From Chlamydiota bacterium (GTDB lineage Bacteria; Auribacterota; UBA3054; B51-G9), in NCBI GenBank assembly GCA_030596365.1, contig JAUVKG010000139.1:1-7263 (forward strand): 7,263 nucleotides of DNA, in the 5' to 3' direction. The translations under genes and the position numbers were made by a program. Every line of letters starts with the position of its first letter. Positions within the stretch are counted from its first letter, which is position 1. Below, in pieces: positions 5,706-7,263 of this stretch. Below the pieces are notes generated by a model that was not told the DNA's origin, searched no databases, and saw only the letters and a program-made list of their open reading frames with translations.

Positions 5706-5734
5706 ATTATAGCCATAACAAGAAATTTCTTCAA
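5706..5734 (-). promoter_or_regulatory. Sigma-70-type promoter giving a probably leaderless glycosylase mRNA
   Basis: On the minus strand, TTGAAG (5734-5729) and a perfect TATAAT (5711-5706) are separated by 17 bp. Six bases (TTAATC) separate the -10 from the glycosylase ATG. With the usual spacing of about 7 nt from the -10 to the start site, transcription would begin at or next to the A of the ATG (5699). No ribosome-binding sequence is present, which agrees with a leaderless transcript. Confidence 0.65.
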
Positions 5735-5774
5735 GATGATGTGGGATTAATGGATTGATGGATTAATGGAGGGA

Positions 5775-5866
5775 TGGAGTGGTGGAGTGGTGGAGTGGTG
5801 GAGTGGTGGAGTGGTGGAGTGGTGGAGTGGTGGAGTGGTGGAGTGGTGGAGTGGTGGAGTGGTGGA
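5775..5866. repeat. Octanucleotide tandem array, 11 exact copies
   Basis: The unit TGGAGTGG is repeated exactly 11 times from 5775 to 5862, then a partial TGGA. Degenerate forerunners (TGGATTGATGGATTAATGGAGGGA) lie just upstream, suggesting growth by slippage from a TGGATTAATGG-like seed. The array is G-rich on the plus strand, with regularly spaced GG pairs that could in principle form two-tetrad G-quadruplexes. Perfect identity of all copies points to recent expansion or active homogenisation. Confidence 0.92.
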
Positions 5867-5868
5867 TA

Positions 5869-6032
5869 TGGAGTGCAGTAATAAAGTCGCGATAGCGGCA
5901 TTTACTGCGCGGACGCGAAGCGACCGAATTAATTTTTCGATTATTAGCGTTTGCGGAGGTATATCGATTGCTATGCAACCGCGCAGTAAATAAATTTTCT
6001 CTCACGAGAAAACTCTTTATTCCTGCACTCCA
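5869..6032. mobile_element. MITE-like palindromic element, 164 bp, no transposase
   Basis: The outer terminal repeats TGGAGTGCAGTAATAAAG (5869-5886) and its inverted partner at 6015-6032 match at 17 of 18 positions. An inner 13-bp pair, ATTTACTGCGCGG (5900-5912) and CCGCGCAGTAAAT (5979-5991), is perfect. Between outer and inner stems each arm carries its own side hairpin: GTCGC-GATA-GCGGC (5886-5899) on the left, and TTTTCTC-TCAC-GAGAAAA (5995-6012) on the right. The apex is a 66-nt central segment (5913-5978). This nested architecture and the higher GC of the stems stand out from the flanks. No target-site duplication is obvious, and the element abuts the octamer array. A non-autonomous element or a structured repeat is the best reading; a structured RNA is an alternative. 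Confidence 0.6.
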
Positions 6033-6041
6033 AAATCACCG

Positions 6042-6056
6042 GTTATTGACAATAAC
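6042..6056. promoter_or_regulatory. Perfect palindrome overlapping the -35: candidate operator
   Basis: GTTATTG-A-CAATAAC is a perfect 7-bp inverted repeat around one base and fully covers the -35 hexamer (6046-6051) of the promoter for the thioredoxin-like gene. Its position suits a dimeric repressor that blocks RNA polymerase. I do not recognise the sequence as a known regulator's site. Confidence 0.4.
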
Positions 6057-6074
6057 AGCCGTTTTTTTTATACT
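6046..6074 (+). promoter_or_regulatory. Strong sigma-70 promoter for the thioredoxin-like gene
   Basis: A perfect TTGACA (6046-6051) and TATACT (6069-6074), one mismatch from consensus, are separated by 17 bp with a run of eight T in the spacer. The predicted start near 6081 leaves a leader of about 30 nt, made mostly of A and T and without a Shine-Dalgarno, before the ATG at 6111. A second TATAAT (6078-6083) has no correctly spaced -35. Confidence 0.7.
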
Positions 6075-6110
6075 TTGTATAATAAATAACAACTATAAAA
6101 TTTGTGAATT

Positions 6111-6977
6111 ATGGAAGAATTAATTGTAAATATAGATAATCCTGCTGAACTTAATTCGGTAATCGAAAAAGCCGGTGATGATAAATTGCTGGTAATCGAT
6201 TTCTGGGCATCATGGTGCGAACCATGCAAATCACTCGGTCCTGTCCTTGAGGCAGCCGCAAAAAAATTCGCGCCAAAAGTTCAAATTGTAAAGATTGATA
6301 TTGAGAAAAACAAATCTCTTGCAGCACATTTCAAAATTCAAAGTGTTCCGGCAGTAAAATTTGTTCTCGGAGGTAAAATAGTCGCTGACTTTGTTGGCGC
6401 TCAACCTGCCTCTGTAGTCGAACAGTACATCTCGAAATTACTACCTGAAGCTGTTGAAGAAAGGAATGAACTTCAGAATGCATCAGAAGAATTAAAAGCC
6501 GGGAATTATAAAAAAGCTGAAGAAATATTATTGAATATACTGAATGAAGATCCTGATTCTTCTGAAGCTCATTTAGGTTTGGTAAAATGTTTTTTTATTA
6601 ATAAAGATTCAGCAAAAGCACGTGAACATTTTGAAAAAATTACATCAGCAGAATTCTTAAGAGAAAAAGAAAGCTTAGAAAGTTTGATCGTTATTCTTGA
6701 AGAATGCGAAAAAAATGACGGCAAAGATGTTGTCGCGAAAAAAGCGGTGGATAATCCGGCTGATTTAGAAAATACTTTTTCCTGGGCTTGCTGCCTCGCC
6801 GTTGACGGGGATTATCCTGCTGCCTTCGAAGCTTTGCTGTCGATTATATCCCAAGACAGAAAGTTCCGTGACGACCAGCCGCGCAAGGTATTAATTTCAT
6901 TATTTAATTTTCTCGGCAACAATAATCCTTTAGTAGATGAATATAGAAACCGACTAGCGAAAATATTATATTGTTAA
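6111..6977 (+). CDS. Thioredoxin-TPR protein, CnoX/YbbN-like chaperedoxin
   Basis: A 288-aa protein, close to E. coli CnoX (YbbN) in length and domain plan. Residues about 1-112 are a thioredoxin fold: strand LLVIDFWASW, active site Trp35-Cys36-Glu-Pro-Cys39-Lys, VQIVKIDIEKN (57-67) and the cis-proline loop SVPAV (78-82, Pro80). Residues about 118-180 form TPR-like helical pairs (ASEELKAGNYKKAEEILLNILNEDPDSSEAHLGLVKCFF). The C-terminal region (about 215-285) ends with DDQPRKVLISLFNFLGNNNPLVDEYRNRLAKIL, matching the family's C-terminal TPR module. CnoX-type proteins hold unfolding clients under oxidative stress and hand them to GroEL or DnaK. E. coli CnoX lacks a normal CXXC, whereas this one has an intact WCEPC and so could also reduce disulfides. 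There is no signal peptide, so it is cytosolic. It has its own promoter and precedes the phosphofructokinase-like gene by 116 bp. Confidence 0.88.
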   Translation: MEELIVNIDNPAELNSVIEKAGDDKLLVIDFWASWCEPCKSLGPVLEAAAKKFAPKVQIVKIDIEKNKSLAAHFKIQSVPAVKFVLGGKIVADFVGAQPASVVEQYISKLLPEAVEERNELQNASEELKAGNYKKAEEILLNILNEDPDSSEAHLGLVKCFFINKDSAKAREHFEKITSAEFLREKESLESLIVILEECEKNDGKDVVAKKAVDNPADLENTFSWACCLAVDGDYPAAFEALLSIISQDRKFRDDQPRKVLISLFNFLGNNNPLVDEYRNRLAKILYC

Positions 6978-6992
6978 TAGGAAAAATAACGA

Positions 6993-7062
6993 ATAATGAT
7001 TAACGAATAATGATTAACGAATAACGATTAACGAATAACGATTAACGAATAACGATTAACAG
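6993..7062. repeat. Five-copy 14-bp tandem repeat
   Basis: Five units of ATAAYGATTAACGA follow one another: two with T at position 5 (6993-7020), then two with C (7021-7048), and a last one ending AG (7049-7062). A partial unit precedes them at 6983-6992, and an ATAACAATAACAA tail follows. The array fills most of the 116 bp between the thioredoxin-like gene and the next gene, and would lie in that gene's leader if they are co-transcribed. Confidence 0.92.
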
Positions 7063-7093
7063 ATAACAATAACAAATCAAAACCAAAATCAAA

Positions 7094-7263
7094 ATGAAAC
7101 AAATATCAATATTAAGAAAAGTAAGAACAAATTATCAACCTAAATTACCACCCGTTTTCGCTAAAAACGGAATGAAAATAAGTGCTGCCACAGGTAAAAA
7201 AACTACAGCAGCTGAAAACGCAGCGCAAATTAAAAAACTTTTTAAAAATTTGTATGGCGTGCC
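7094..7263 (+). CDS. 5' end of probable diphosphate-fructose-6-phosphate 1-phosphotransferase
   Basis: The reading frame from the ATG at 7094 is open to the window edge (56 codons plus 2 nt) and begins MKQISILRKVRTNYQPKLPP. It continues through GKKTTAAENAAQIKKLFKNLYGVP (residues 34 to the edge). The pattern 'xLQxxRxxYxPKLP' near the start, then a 'T...A...IKKLFPNTYGxP' block, is how long-type pyrophosphate-dependent phosphofructokinases begin. These phosphorylate fructose-6-phosphate reversibly with PPi in glycolysis. The catalytic GGDGS/GGDD-type motifs would lie beyond the window, so the assignment rests on the N-terminus only. The leader is A/C-rich (aaatcaaaaccaaaatcaaa) with no Shine-Dalgarno and follows the 14-bp repeat array. 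Confidence 0.6.
   Translation, partial: MKQISILRKVRTNYQPKLPPVFAKNGMKISAATGKKTTAAENAAQIKKLFKNLYGV

Larger units (their letters stand above)
5700..6110. other. 411-bp repeat-filled divergent intergenic region
   Basis: No credible gene lies here. Open frames exist on both strands across 5763-6005, but they only translate the octamer array (HHSTTPPL-type or EWWSGGVV-type repeats) and the palindromic element. From left to right the region holds the glycosylase promoter (5706-5734), a short GGATTAATGG-rich tract (5744-5774), the octamer array (5775-5866), the palindromic element (5869-6032) and the promoter/operator of the thioredoxin-like gene (6042-6074). Confidence 0.8.

Noticed and set aside
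5763..6005. Open frames on both strands encoding HHSTTPPL or EWWSGGVV repeats
   Set aside because: The 8-bp unit simply lacks stop codons in these frames, and the remainder translates the palindromic element. There is no promoter or family support.
6069..6083. Bacteroidota-type -7 promoter motif (TAnnTTTG) in TATACTTTG
   Set aside because: The spacing does not fit TAnnTTTG, while a perfect TTGACA lies exactly 17 bp from TATACT, so a sigma-70 reading is better.
7152..7170. CCGTTTT / AAAACGG inverted repeat as a terminator
   Set aside because: It lies inside the reading frame of the phosphofructokinase-like gene about 58 nt after its start and has no T-run. Chance is likely.

Overview
This is an AT-rich bacterial window with short gene-to-gene distances and many simple repeats. 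It holds seven complete protein genes and the 5' end of an eighth. I see no rRNA, tRNA, CRISPR array or transposase. No gene has a convincing Shine-Dalgarno sequence, and two promoters close to the sigma-70 consensus (TTGAAG-17-TATAAT and TTGACA-17-TATACT) can be read directly. Those promoters argue against Bacteroidota, which use a different -7 motif. Three things together suggest a member of the PVC group (Planctomycetota, Lentisphaerota or Kiritimatiellota): a four-helix-bundle 'suffix domain' protein, arrays of CACGGAC/CACGAAT decamers with TGGAGTGG octamers, and a probable pyrophosphate-dependent phosphofructokinase. This is an inference from gene content and repeat style, not a firm placement.

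Layout. At 143-3489 (+) there is a compact, probably co-transcribed set: lipoyl synthase lipA; a four-helix-bundle protein whose start codon overlaps the end of lipA; a small DUF2007-like protein with a C-terminal zinc ribbon; and a secreted or membrane-anchored protein that looks like a TIM barrel. At 3490-3663 a large imperfect inverted repeat separates this set from the convergent genes on the minus strand: alanine racemase alr (3664-4848) and, upstream of it, an alkyladenine (3-methyladenine) DNA glycosylase (5112-5699). The 411 bp between the glycosylase and the next plus-strand gene hold a near-leaderless glycosylase promoter, an 11-copy octamer array, a 164-bp MITE-like palindromic element, and a strong promoter overlapped by a perfect palindrome. 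Next come a CnoX/YbbN-like thioredoxin-TPR protein (6111-6977), a 14-bp tandem repeat, and the start of a probable diphosphate-fructose-6-phosphate phosphotransferase (7094 to the window end).

The genes are mostly housekeeping: cofactor assembly, cell-wall D-alanine, base-excision repair, redox/chaperone function and glycolysis. The unusual content is the repeat layer. Arrays with a 10-bp period occur before lipA, at the lipA/four-helix-bundle junction, inside the four-helix-bundle reading frame, in the convergent intergenic hairpin and at the 3' end of the glycosylase gene. Some of them have become coding sequence. The four-helix-bundle gene with its internal and flanking repeats, and the palindromic element at 5869-6032, are the best candidates for something under-described.
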